Made by a program: the position numbers and the translations under genes. 64,000 nt of DNA from NCBI GenBank assembly GCA_000827265.1, contig KN834751.1:254113-318112 (forward strand), read 5' to 3'. This stretch comes from Collybiopsis luxurians FD-317 M1 (lineage: Eukaryota; Basidiomycota; Agaricomycetes; Agaricales; Omphalotaceae). Shown here one piece after another: positions 35,514 through 45,384 of the stretch. Position 1 is the first letter of the stretch; every line of letters begins with the position of its first letter. Below the pieces are notes generated by a model. It made no database searches. It was not told the DNA's origin and saw nothing but the letters and a program-made list of their open reading frames with translations.

Positions 35514-35903
35514 CGGTCGTGACTGTTGAAAAGGAGTCGAGTCTCGACGCTCTGATTTTGTATTGGCTCGAACACCTGGGCAACGTGTCTCGAGCCTTAT
35601 AGTCACCATCACGGTACCCAGACCAAAGGGGTGTAACATTCCAATAGAAAACGTAGATAGGTACCCCAGACGTCGTGGCTTCTGCTACGCGTTCAACGTG
35701 GCTCGAGGTCGCGTAAAGTGTCATCCGAGTGTGATTATACGACGATCGGTCAATATTGGCTGCGCGAAAAATTGCGGTTGAGAAAAACCGCTGAGAACAC
35801 ATGGTAACCAGACTGAACGAAACAGAACAGTATAATTACCGACACCCGCAAAAGTTGCCGAGAGCGCTAAAACCGAAAAGTTTCTTGTTCAACTTCTTTC
35901 ACC
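35514..35903. other. Intergenic region
   Basis: A 390-bp gap that is the promoter of the guanylyltransferase. A long minus-strand open frame covering 35209-35802 is antisense to the preceding gene and shows no protein features. Nothing else is seen. Confidence 0.5.
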
Positions 35904-37609
35904 ATGTCCGTACCTCCCCCATTGTCGTCCATGCCTGCTGGCCAGCTGAGCGTTGAGACTATGTTTCAAAGCATCATGACGATGATGCAGCAATCAGCAA
36001 GTCTTTTTTTCGCTCACGAAAGTCGCTGTATTTCTCACTATTCGTGACAGCAAATCGATATTGCCGACCTGAAGCACGAATGTTCAGAGCTCAGACAGGC
36101 CAACGCCGGCTTGGAAAGACAGCTGCGAGAGTCTAACCAGGTAATAATTTATCGAAATATCATGAAAAAGCCTAGTTGCTCAATACATTACAGAGCAATG
36201 GGTACTTCCGTTCCAGTACACCTGGATTCATGACCCCTGCGGTTCCCTCAAGCCCTCAGATGCGCGCGAAATCGCCCTTCCTCAGTCCTTCCATCCCTAG
36301 TTCTTTGCCCTCTCTGTCTGCTCCTGTACACCACCCTTCTCCGTTAGGCGACAACGCGGTTTCGAACACGAGTTATTTTGGCACTACTCGTGATATTCCT
36401 GGCTTCTATGTTGTTATTCCTGCTGGAGGGGCGGGTACTCGTTTGTGGCCTCTCTCGCGCGAAGGTCATCCCAAATTTCTTCTCGACCTTACCCTGAAAG
36501 GCCGGTCTCTTATTCAAGCAACCTGGGATCGTCTTATTCCGTTGACCTCAGCAAGCCGCACGACTATCGTGGCAGGTCCTAGCCACGTTTCATCTATTCG
36601 CGACCAACTCCCCGACTTACTTCCCGAAAATATATTCTGTGAACCGACGGCCAAGGATTCAATGGCCGCAATTGGCCTTGCTGCGGCTATTTTAGCCCAC
36701 CGCGATCCTGATGCTGTTATTGGATCTTTCGCCGCAGACCACATGATTTCAGGCGATGAAGCCTTCCTCGCTGCTGTCGCCGAAGCCGTGGAAGTTGCAC
36801 GCAACGACTATCTGGTCACAATTGGCATCGCTCCTTCGCATCCCTCCACTGGTTTCGGTTATATTCGTCTCGGTGAACCCATCAACATCAAGAATGCCCC
36901 GAATGCACGGCTGGTTTCCAGTTTCAAGGAAAAGCCCGATGCGCGAACAGCGGCTGCATACATCGCCACTGGTAAATACCGCTGGAACGCCGGTATGTTC
37001 GTGACCAAGGCTTCAACTCTTCTCAATTACCTCGAAGAGTATAAACCTGAGATGAGTGAAGGTTTGAGGAAGATCGGCGCGGTTTGGGACGATGAGAAGG
37101 AAAGAAATGCGATTTTGGAGAAGATATGGCCAGAGTTGGAGAAGATTCCTATCGATAATGCTGTTGCTGAGCCTGCTTCGGAAGTAGGAAGAGTCGCTGT
37201 TGTGCCTGCAACGTTTGGTAAGCTTTTGGTCCCTTCGTATTCCTGACTTTGTCTTGACGACATTGACATAGGTTGGGACGACGTCGGCGACTTTTCTTCT
37301 CTCTCGGACCTCTTGCCTGCAGAAGCGAACCAACCCCGCATCTTGGGGGATGCCTCACTGGGTGAGTTCGATTCGGGTGTTACCTTTGTATCTTATGACG
37401 ACGCCTTCCCTTTTATAGTCCTTACAGATCAAGTGGCTGGAGGTATCGTAGTCCCTGGATCTGGTCGCCTGATTTCTTGCTTGGGTGTTGACGATCTGGT
37501 CATTGTCGACATGCCCGACTGTTTGCTCGTCACTACTCGTGCGCGGTCGCAGGAAGTCAAACGAATTGTTAAGAAAGCTAAGGATCATGGCTGGAAGAAG
37601 CTTCTTTAA
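35904..37609 (+). CDS. Bacterial-type mannose-1-phosphate guanylyltransferase
   Basis: Makes GDP-mannose from mannose-1-phosphate and GTP. The nucleotidyltransferase signature is VVIPAGGAGTRLWPLSREGH followed by PKFLLDLT. SLIQATWDRLIPLTSASRTT, LLPENIFCEPTAKDSMAAIG, VIGSFAADHMISGDEAFLAA, STGFGYIRLGEP, SSFKEKPDARTAAAYIATGK and WNAGMFVTKASTLLNYLEEY come next, and WDDVGDFSSLSDLLP closes the active site. This is the ManC form seen in bacteria, especially actinobacteria, without the left-handed beta-helix domain of the usual fungal Psa1 enzyme. A fungal leader of about 90 residues precedes it, with a coiled coil (QIDIADLKHECSELRQANAG) and a Ser/Pro-rich linker. Intron 1 (35997-36050) has a GC donor (GCAAGT). 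Three further introns are GT-AG. Confidence 0.9.
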
Positions 37610-37915
37610 GGTGCCTTGCGCCATATCTTGCCTCGAAAATTTATTCGTTGCCTATTTGTTTAGTTTTGTTTCTTGTTTCTTTTCAACAGGGTACTCTAAG
37701 TTTGGTTAACTCGTATTTCTTTCTTCATCGCTATCCACATCATCCCCTTTGACACCACCCTCTATTTTGAATAGCAGAGCACAGATACCTTGTACGATCG
37801 TAATACCACAGAATCAAAGGGCGCAGCAATAATTAGCTAAAACAGAATAATCATCGATTTATTATCTTGGGTATGTTTGAGTTCAAAATGAGTGCTTGAT
37901 GGCGCCAGAATCTGT
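37610..37915. other. Intergenic region between convergent genes
   Basis: T-rich 3' flanks of the guanylyltransferase and the cupin gene. No gene is seen. Confidence 0.5.
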
Positions 37916-38874
37916 TCAATCGCTTTTCTCTCCAAATTCTCTATATTCCACTTGATATCCACCCAAACCTCGTCCGAGCCACCGCCCAAGCACAATGTTA
38001 GCGAGACGTCCAGTCCAAAGGGGAAAATCAACCAGCACGACATCTGCATGGTCAAGGAACGCAAGCATCTGGAACAGGTTTGGTGTCTTGCCTTGCATGA
38101 CAGCGGAAGATAGATAACCTGGATTGAATGATTAAACAACTGCACTGAATATCAGATCGAGTTCGATGGATTACCGTAAAAGTTGTGGACGAACGTATCG
38201 TCAAAGCTGGAAAGCGTTTCGGAGTGAGCGTACGTATGAGATTTAAAAAGCTATATACCCAGGATTAGGACCTCCACTAACTGTTATATGGACATCGAGG
38301 TCAACACCTGATTCTGGATCCGACCAAAACTGTAAGACACAAGAAGATTGAGTAGGCTTGCGATGAGATCAATGAGGCGCCGCAACGCACGGTATGATAA
38401 TGGTACGGAGGAATTGTGACGGTCTCACCCGCATGCAACTTGCCTTGCTTTCCATCCAAGTCGTAGCACAAAACACCACTTTGCTAGATTTGAAACTTAT
38501 GAATAGATATTGCCTGCAACATGCCACGCCACTTACTACGTCAAATCGTTCTGTCTGATAAATATGCCAGTGGTAGGGAGCTGGACATTCCACGTCCATC
38601 AGCTGGTTTTGTTCGGATTTTAAATAAATCAAGCCTACGTGTAGCCGTAGAAGCACGTCCATTACCCGTGTGTGGATTTGAATGCTTGAAGATCTGCCGA
38701 GAGGTGAACGAATTTCCTTCACTGCGAACGGCCCATGTCTTCAAGGCTCCGTCAAAAAAGTTCCATGCGCCATCTGGGTCTCGCTTGGGCGTTTGAAGAG
38801 GATGCTAGAAAAAGTAGATGTTATCCGTTGGGCATGGAAAATACTGTACCTACCTTGGGAAATAGGAAAGACAT
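37916..38874 (-). CDS. Cupin-domain protein
   Basis: A small protein with a RmlC-like cupin barrel and a C-terminal helical region, of a basidiomycete family with unknown function. The start at 38874 gives MSFLFPK, then after an intron HPLQTPKRDPDGAWNFFDGA and LKTWAVRSEGNSFTSRQIFK. Cupin motif 1 includes CPAPYHWHIYQTERFDV and motif 2 CYDLDGKQGKLHAGETVTIP followed by PYHYHTVRC. Downstream are FWSDPESGVDLDVHITVSGG, VMQGKTPNLFQMLAFLDHAD and a hydrophobic VVLVDFPLW...IVLGRW segment, and the end is EFGEKSD. Six or so exons. The histidines H-x-H in both motifs could bind a metal. The substrate is unknown. Confidence 0.7.
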
Positions 38875-39111
38875 GGTGGTCGAGGAGCAAGAGACGTTAG
38901 ACTAAGCTTGGGAAAGCTTCCCACATCCGAGTAATAGAGTACGTTATCATCTCCGAGGCCATCAGATTCAAAGCATACTCACTGGGGATAAACAATGGAC
39001 GCGTCGAAGCGCGCGCAACGGTGCACAGGGACACGTTCATGTGACGCGAATATAGGCGTGATTTCTTCTCGACCAGTGACCATGGTCCACCATGTCCATT
39101 GATTCTCGCAA

Positions 39112-39905
39112 ACGGAAGATGCTCAGCTCCCTCCCAGAAATGCTAATGTCACCAAGAAGGCAAAATTTTTGGATGCGGGCAGAGACGAATCCGAAGAGAA
39201 TTCATATCTGACCCTTCCAGCCCCTACGCCGTACTATATCCAACTTCGTCTTCAGTAAGCCGATTTGAGAGGTGTCTGGAGACAAATTCGTGTTCCTACA
39301 AGCTATACTTTTGCCAATCTTCACACTCTGATCCAATATCTCTTCGGCTGGAGCGGATACCATTTACATCAAGCGAACGTCTGGAGAGAAAAGTACAAAA
39401 ATTCGTACCATATCATCTTTAAAGGTCGTTTGGGACCTTTCCCTGACATTTTGGATCCAAACAATCCTCATCACCTGGCCGAATACTATTATTTTGGCAG
39501 GGACAGGACGCTACCTGAATACTTTGTCTCTGCTATAGGCAACGGTCGTAGGGCAAAGTACAGTTGTGACATTGACGAGGTCATTGGCGACTATAAAGTC
39601 AAGATTGTTGAGGATGATAAATTGACGATCGGCCAGGGTGGGCTCGGCAGTTGGCAAGGAATGCTTGTGCAGGCGACTGTACCAACAAGGAAATCGCGAT
39701 TATATAGAATATGAGTTTGGAGGTAAATAAACTATTCAATCTGTATTGTTCCATCGACTGAGAAATGTCTCTAGCGAACTGGGAAATGCACATCACATTG
39801 GATCGGGAAGATGACTTTACTGTTGAACCTGCAAGCAATCTTCCAATGATTGTCGAAGCTAAGGGCGCGGTAAACTTGGTTGCGATCCGCACGTCTTCTC
39901 AAGCT
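39112..39905 (+). pseudogene. Broken pRiA4b ORF-3-like gene
   Basis: Similar to the plasmid pRiA4b ORF-3 family, scattered in fungi and bacteria and of unknown function. The core RGVWRQIRVPTSYTFANLHT followed by LIQYLFGWSGYHLHQANVW is unmistakable in the frame at 39265-39714, and YIEYEFG...NWEMHITLDRED follows in another frame. Upstream the family's PTPYYIQLRLQ strand is in the same frame but separated by a TAA at 39256-39258, and no intron of workable length removes it. A second frame change is needed near 39650. Either a decayed copy or a gene starting at 39265 without its first strand. Confidence 0.55.
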
Positions 39906-40571
39906 GACTCGCATCTGAAAATAGCCGCCAGTCTAAGATAATCATTACGATTCAGCTTGGCTCGTATGTATGCTGTACTGTTTCCCAATTCTTCGACTCC
40001 GAGAGCTTTCAACTGTACTGCGAAGGCAAACTCAGTACCACTGCAGGGGAAAAATCGCTTGAATGCAAATATCGTGGCATGAGCAAGGAGATCACCGCTC
40101 TCCAACAGCGATTGGAAATAACCAGGGGAAATGCCAAATGGGAACGGAGGTCGTGGCCTTCGAATTAAGTGCAACTGGTTCAATAGATTAATCAGAAGAA
40201 GGACGAAAGACAGGCTCGCGTAGAAAAGCTCAAGCGTATGTATACGAGGGGGCGCCACGATAATTAAGAGGGCTTGGAGGGAGATGAGTCAGAGGAACAC
40301 GAGTCGGAGGACGAGGAGCGCGGCGGATGTACAATGATGTGAACGCACCTAGGGTTGAAAATTGGAACCGCTGTACATATCTGTATCTCGTTCGAACGCG
40401 GTAAATTCGCGTACATATGGTCTGACGAGCGTTGATCATTTTGCGTGATCGCGTCATAAGGCGCGACTGTCTGGGCTTCTTGAATACTATAATACTAATA
40501 GAGTTTGAGAACTGCCATGACAGGATCCGGTCCCGTTCTTAAGCTTCTGCTCTCCCCTCATCTTCTTTACA
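39906..40571. other. Intergenic region
   Basis: Nothing recognisable beyond the short open frames on the minus strand. The last 150 bp form the promoter of the amino acid permease. Confidence 0.45.
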
Positions 40572-42891
40572 ATGTCTCAAGAAGATGACCCAAAAGACTT
40601 CAAAACTGTAGTCTCGAATGCGAATTACGGCTCTACGACCAATGCAGGCTTTGCGACCTCTCCAAGGGTTGTAGAACAAAACGTTTTGCATTCAGAAGCA
40701 ACAACCGATCCAGGCGATCCAGACTCATGGGCTCCTGGAGAACTTCACCGAGGACTTTCAGCTCGGCAGGTGCAGATGATAGCTATAGCAGGTACAATTG
40801 GAACGGGCTTATTTCTCGGTACTGGAAAAAGTTTAGCAGAAGGAGGTCCAGCCAGTATTCTCATCTGTTACGCCTTCATTGGTTTCATCGTCTATGTGAC
40901 CCTTTTACTGTTGGGAGAAATGGCCACTCAGTACCCGGTAGCTGGTTCATTCAATGCTTACGCCACACGATTCTTCTCGTCTTCCTACGGATTTGCATTG
41001 TCATGGAACTATTTCTTTAACGACGGAGTTTCTGTAGCATCAGATTTGACTGCGGCCCAGCTGGTGCTGCAGTTTTGGACAGTTCAGCATGCATGGGTCG
41101 TGAGCTTGGTGTTTTGGGTGTTCTTGGTAGCGATTAATGCAATTCATGTGAGGGCGTATGGGGAACTTGGTAAGCCCTCGTTGCCTACGCTGCATGTGTC
41201 TAACCTTGTTACCATGTGTTAGAATACTGGCTCTCATCGCTCAAAGTCGCTACAATTATAGTGTTCATAATTCTTGGGATACTTGTTAACGTTGGAGTGA
41301 ATCAAAACCATGAATACATTGGAGCTCACTACTGGCATATTCCGGGTGCACCGTTTGTAGGAGGATTTGGGGGATTCGCTACAGTTTTTGTGACTGCTAG
41401 CTTTGCCTGTTTGCTTCGTTTCTTTTCCATCTCACCATTTTCGAACCTGACTGCTTTTTCTTCTCTCTAGATGGCGGAACAGAAAGCCTGGGTATTACAG
41501 CCGGGGAGACAAAGAATCCATCCAAAAACATGCCCCGAGTTGTCAAATTCGTATTTTGGCGGTTCGTATTGTCAGTGATGTCTCGATAGTTCCTAATAAC
41601 ATCCTCGCAGAATTTTGTTATTCTATCTCTTGAGCATATTACTCATTGGCTTGAACGGTACGTTCCATGGGCAGAGTCAATGAGCTTCTCCTATATTTTT
41701 TCTAGTTCCCTACGACTATCCCAATCTCTCTAACAAATCCACGGTGACATCGCCATTTACGCTGGTTTTCCAGCAAGCTGGATCCAGTGGGTGATTTTAA
41801 TTGTCGCCTGCCAGTAGTCCCCTGACTATATCCAACTAGCCGTTGCTGCCTCCTTCATGAATACCGTCATTCTCACCTCCGTTTTATCCGCTGGGAACCA
41901 CGCTTTATTCGCTGGTACCCGAGTTCTTTACGGTATGTTCTCAGTGGCCATGCTACATGTCTCGACTTATATATGTCTGTTGCAGGTATGGCGGTAACCT
42001 CACCTCGTCAAGCTCCGGCCATCTTTTCTCGGACCACCAAGTCAGGAGTTCCGATATACGCGTTAATGCTCACAAGTAGTATCGGTGGGTTATGTTTTGG
42101 CAGCAGCTTCATTGGAAACGGTGAACTTTGGGGATGGTTGCAGAATATAGTTGGGGTATCCAATCAAGTGCGTTTACACCTGAAACGTGGTCAGCGTACT
42201 TTCGACAATGGCTGACTGTCTGCTGCTTTCGCTTGTCTATAGATTGCTTGGCTCTCAATTGGAATTGCAAGTTGGCGATTCCGTAGAGCATGGGTGGCTC
42301 AAGGACGCTCGTTGGATGAATTAAAGTTTCGTGCCAGGTGGACATGGCCTTGGGGGCCACCATTCGTGGTATGTTGTTCCCGGTTTTGTGCTACTTTCTA
42401 TTCTCATGATATTCATGCAGATTTTCGCGGTTACTGCCATAATTATTAGCGAGTCTGATTATTGCATTATCACTGGGCCTTGATTTAACTGCTACTCCCC
42501 TCTAGTTCAAGGCTGGTCGTCAGTAATCCCCACCTTCTCAGCTGTAGACTTTGTGTCGTTCTACATTGAGATCCCGGTCATGATAATCATGTACATTACA
42601 TGGATGCTCATACGACGTCCTGAATCCTCCGGGCGTCCTCGCTCACCCTCCCAGACACCTCTCTCCAACCGGCGTTCTTCATCCAGAGACCGACAGAACA
42701 ACCAAAGGGAAGGTAGAAGAAGGCGGTGGTGGTATCTCGACACTGTGGATATCCATACAGTGGATTTGTACCGAGATGAACATGAGGAAGAGGAGGCAGA
42801 TAAAGCGGATGACGAGGAGAAAGAAAGACGTGTGAAGCAAACAAATATCGTGAAGAGTACGCTTTGGAAGCTGTATTATTTGGTCGCTTGA
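40572..42891 (+). CDS. Amino acid permease (YAT family)
   Basis: A 12-helix proton-coupled amino acid transporter of the plasma membrane. After a polar leader, the first helix has the family signature GLSARQVQMIAIAGTIGTGL followed by FLGTGKSLAEGGPA. Then come LLLGEMATQYPVAGSFNAYA, FALSWNYFFNDGVSVASDLT, the exon LEYWLSSLKVATIIVFIILG, GGTESLGITAGETKNPSKNM (the conserved intracellular loop), AASFMNTVILTSVLSAGNHA, RVLYGMAVTSPRQAPAIFSR, and QIAWLSIGIASWRFRRAW. The C-terminus is long, Arg/Ser-rich, then acidic (EEEEADKADDEEKERR), and ends KLYYLVA. About ten exons. The 5' boundary is clear: MSQEDDPKDFK at 40572. Confidence 0.93.
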
Positions 42892-43279
42892 TAGGTGAAG
42901 AACAATAATGCTATCCATTGTAGTTGTTGTTGTAGAATGGGTGTTAAGACACATGGGTGTGGATCCTAGTAATAGCAGAACCATTTTAAGCCAACGGGCT
43001 TGGTACCGGTGTAGAAGCTAATTCTGTGATGTCAGTTTTTACACAGAGTGAGGTGAGAGTAAATATCTGGACCTTAAGCAGACGTTTGGATTGTATCTAA
43101 TTCCAAATCGTGCTTCAGCGAGATACAGACATGGATAGAAACATTATTCAGCCCCTAAGTGATGCGAGGGTCAATAATAATAACTTTGATTACACGAATT
43201 CTGAAACAATAATCGAGGACGAAATATAACAATCGAGGACGAGCGAGCAGGAACCTCCATAATTTTCCTTTTAGCCACC
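42892..43279. other. Intergenic region, promoter of first tandem gene
   Basis: A 388-bp AT-rich gap. A short direct repeat, ATAACAATCGAGGACGA-like, occurs at about 43208 and 43227. No gene is seen. Confidence 0.45.
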
Positions 43280-44017
43280 ATGAAACTCTTCCCTAGCCGA
43301 CTCACCAAAATACTACCAAGTTTATCATTTGTCGCAATTCTCGTTATTGCTGGCTTCGCACCCACAGAAGTTCTAGCAAAAGGAGGCGGCGGGCATGGTT
43401 CGTCAGGCCACTCCTCGGGCTCCTCATCCAAGTCCGGAGGTTCCTCGTCGAAAGGCTCATCTTCATCGTCGAGCTATCATAGCCCCGCTATAGTACATAC
43501 CAGTCATAACACATGCGTGGATCAGAATACGTGCGTTAAACTTGCCATGTTGCTTTCCCTTTTTTAAAAAATTATTCGTAGGGGTCAACGGGTATCTTGT
43601 CCAAAAAAGTCTGCTGTAATTGCAGGTATAGTCATCGGTTCCAGTGAGTTCTATTTTTGACCCTATTCGCTTGTGGTTTGGCTAAGATCATGCATAGTAG
43701 TCGGGTTCGTCCTCCTCTGTGTCCTCGCCTGGTATATATTTTCCAGGCGGCTCCCCAGACGTCGTGAGCGCAAGCGAAATCTTGTTCGCAGTACTGTCAA
43801 TCGAGGTATCCCGCCGCTGGATGAAAGCTCCTACCAACCAATAGATGAGCATGCATCTCCAGAAGGGGTGATGCCTGGCCAGGAGAACACGACAGCGAAA
43901 TTCAGTCAAGACAAGAAGCAGAGTCTGAAAGAGAAGATATCTATGCCGGAGCCACAACCTGATCCGAAGGGGACGGTAGTACTGACACCTTTTGGGCCTA
44001 CGATTCAACCTAATTGA
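43280..44017 (+). CDS. Small Gly/Ser-rich single-pass membrane protein, copy 1
   Basis: No known family. A signal peptide (MKLFPSRLTKILPSLSFVAI...GFAPTEVLA) is followed by KGGGGHGSSGHSSGSSSKSG and a poly-Ser stretch. A short cysteine-bearing ectodomain follows: HTSHNTCVDQNTC and, across an intron, TGQRVSCPKKSAVIAGIVIG. Then comes a membrane helix (VVGFVLLCVLAWYIFSRR), a basic stop-transfer, and a cytoplasmic tail with SYQPIDEHASPEGVMPGQE and SMPEPQPDPKGTVV. It is a type I membrane protein with the outline of fungal wall-stress sensors (Ser-rich stalk, one helix, short tail), but without a WSC or Mid2 domain. Its neighbour at 44231 is a diverged tandem copy. Confidence 0.7.
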
Positions 44018-44230
44018 GATAATAGTGATCCGTGATAACTGTCATCTTTCATTTGAGCTGTGGAATGTTTTTTTAGTAAACAAATAATTGCCTTGAGGCG
44101 CTTGTAAAGGTATAGTCACCCGCTGTGACTGAACCCATGAACCTATGAACGTACAACTCTGGATCATGATATTACGGTAAAAATACATGGACCTTTATAG
44201 CGCGCTCAAGCTTGTTCCCGTCGCTGATCA

Positions 44231-44979
44231 ATGAAACCTGTATCCTTCCCTCAGTCTCGAAAAACCCATTGGTACTTCATATTTGGTGTACTAAGCCCGA
44301 CGAAAATTGTTGCAAAGGGTGGTGGAGGTCACGGGCACAGTAGTTCAGGCAAATCTCAGGATTCTACGAGCTCATCCAAGTCATCGGGCTCATCCAAAGG
44401 TTCCTCAGGTTTTGGAGGCGGAAGTTCTTCGTCATCGTATCAACCTCCAATTATCATACATACTAGCCATACTACTTGTGTGGATCAGAATACGTGCGGC
44501 TTAATTTGCTTCATTTTGTATCCAACTCTCATTATCTCTTTTCCAGAGGACAACCAGTGCCATGTCCACATAAACTCAGTACCGGTGCTATAGTAGGCAT
44601 AGTCATTGGATCGAGTTCGTATTTTGTACGGTTGTCCTTGGAATTATTGCCTGAATGTCGAGTTCTTTATTTAGTCGTCGGGTCCTTCCTCCTCATCCTT
44701 CTAATATGGTTCATAGTCAGCCGTTTCCGCCAACGAAAATTACATGTTCGCACTCTACCAACGACCCGCCAAAAGACTTACCAGCCGTTAGAAGGACACG
44801 TTTATCCAGAAGGCGCCGCTCACGAATCGATCGCCGATAGGAAAAACGTTGCTTATCCTCCCTCCTATGCTCCTTCCATTTCGGATTCAAGTACAATTGT
44901 TGGTCAGGAAGAAGAGGAAAAGAAAGGTATGGGTATGCCGGAACCACACGATGGTAAAGGAGGTTATCTTGAAGTCTGA
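44231..44979 (+). CDS. Small Gly/Ser-rich single-pass membrane protein, copy 2
   Basis: Tandem paralogue of the gene at 43280. Shared blocks are AKGGGGHGHSSSGKS, a Ser-rich stalk ending SSSSSYQPPIIIHTSHTTCV and DQNTC, then GQPVPCPHKLSTGAIVGIVI, a helix VVGSFLLILLIWFIVSRFRQ, and a tail with TYQPLEGHVYPEGAAHES and GMPEPHDGKGGYLEV. The tail has gained an acidic QEEEEKK stretch. The N-terminus (MKPVSFPQSRKTHWYFIFGV) is a poorer signal peptide than in copy 1. The intron positions, after the CVDQNTC block and just before the membrane helix, are the same in both copies, which supports duplication of an already split gene. Function is unknown. Confidence 0.7.
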
Positions 44980-45384
44980 ACTCGGAACTGCCAGCGCCAG
45001 GTATTTTCTCTTAACTTATTGTTCCTTTCGAACATCTTCGTTGAATGTCATATATTCTATTAGAGTAGTACTGTAATAGTATGTACTACTAGTATATATT
45101 CTGCTATCTTGCTATCTTGCTTTCGAAAATCTAGGCTGTTTGAAACTGAAGTAATACCGCTTTATTTCTTCCTCTTACAAGATGTTCGAGGTATCAAACG
45201 CACAATTTTGACACAGGAAGAACAAGTACCCTCTAACGACGCATCTATTAAGATTACGAGCAAGTAAATAGATCAAACGAATAAGTATGATAAACTACAA
45301 GGCGAATAATTGTTATGGTCTATTGGGTATACCCTAAGGAAAAACACGTCGACAATGCCTGGCTACAAGAAGGGATCTGCTTAA
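44980..45384. other. Intergenic region between convergent genes
   Basis: AT-rich, with short repeats GTACTA and GCTATCTTGCTATCTTGC around 45065-45120. No gene is seen. Confidence 0.45.

Noticed and set aside
35209..35802. 197-codon minus-strand open frame
   Set aside because: Lies antisense to the last exons of the PAXX-like gene and its 3' flank. The composition is that of a mirror frame and no domain is visible.
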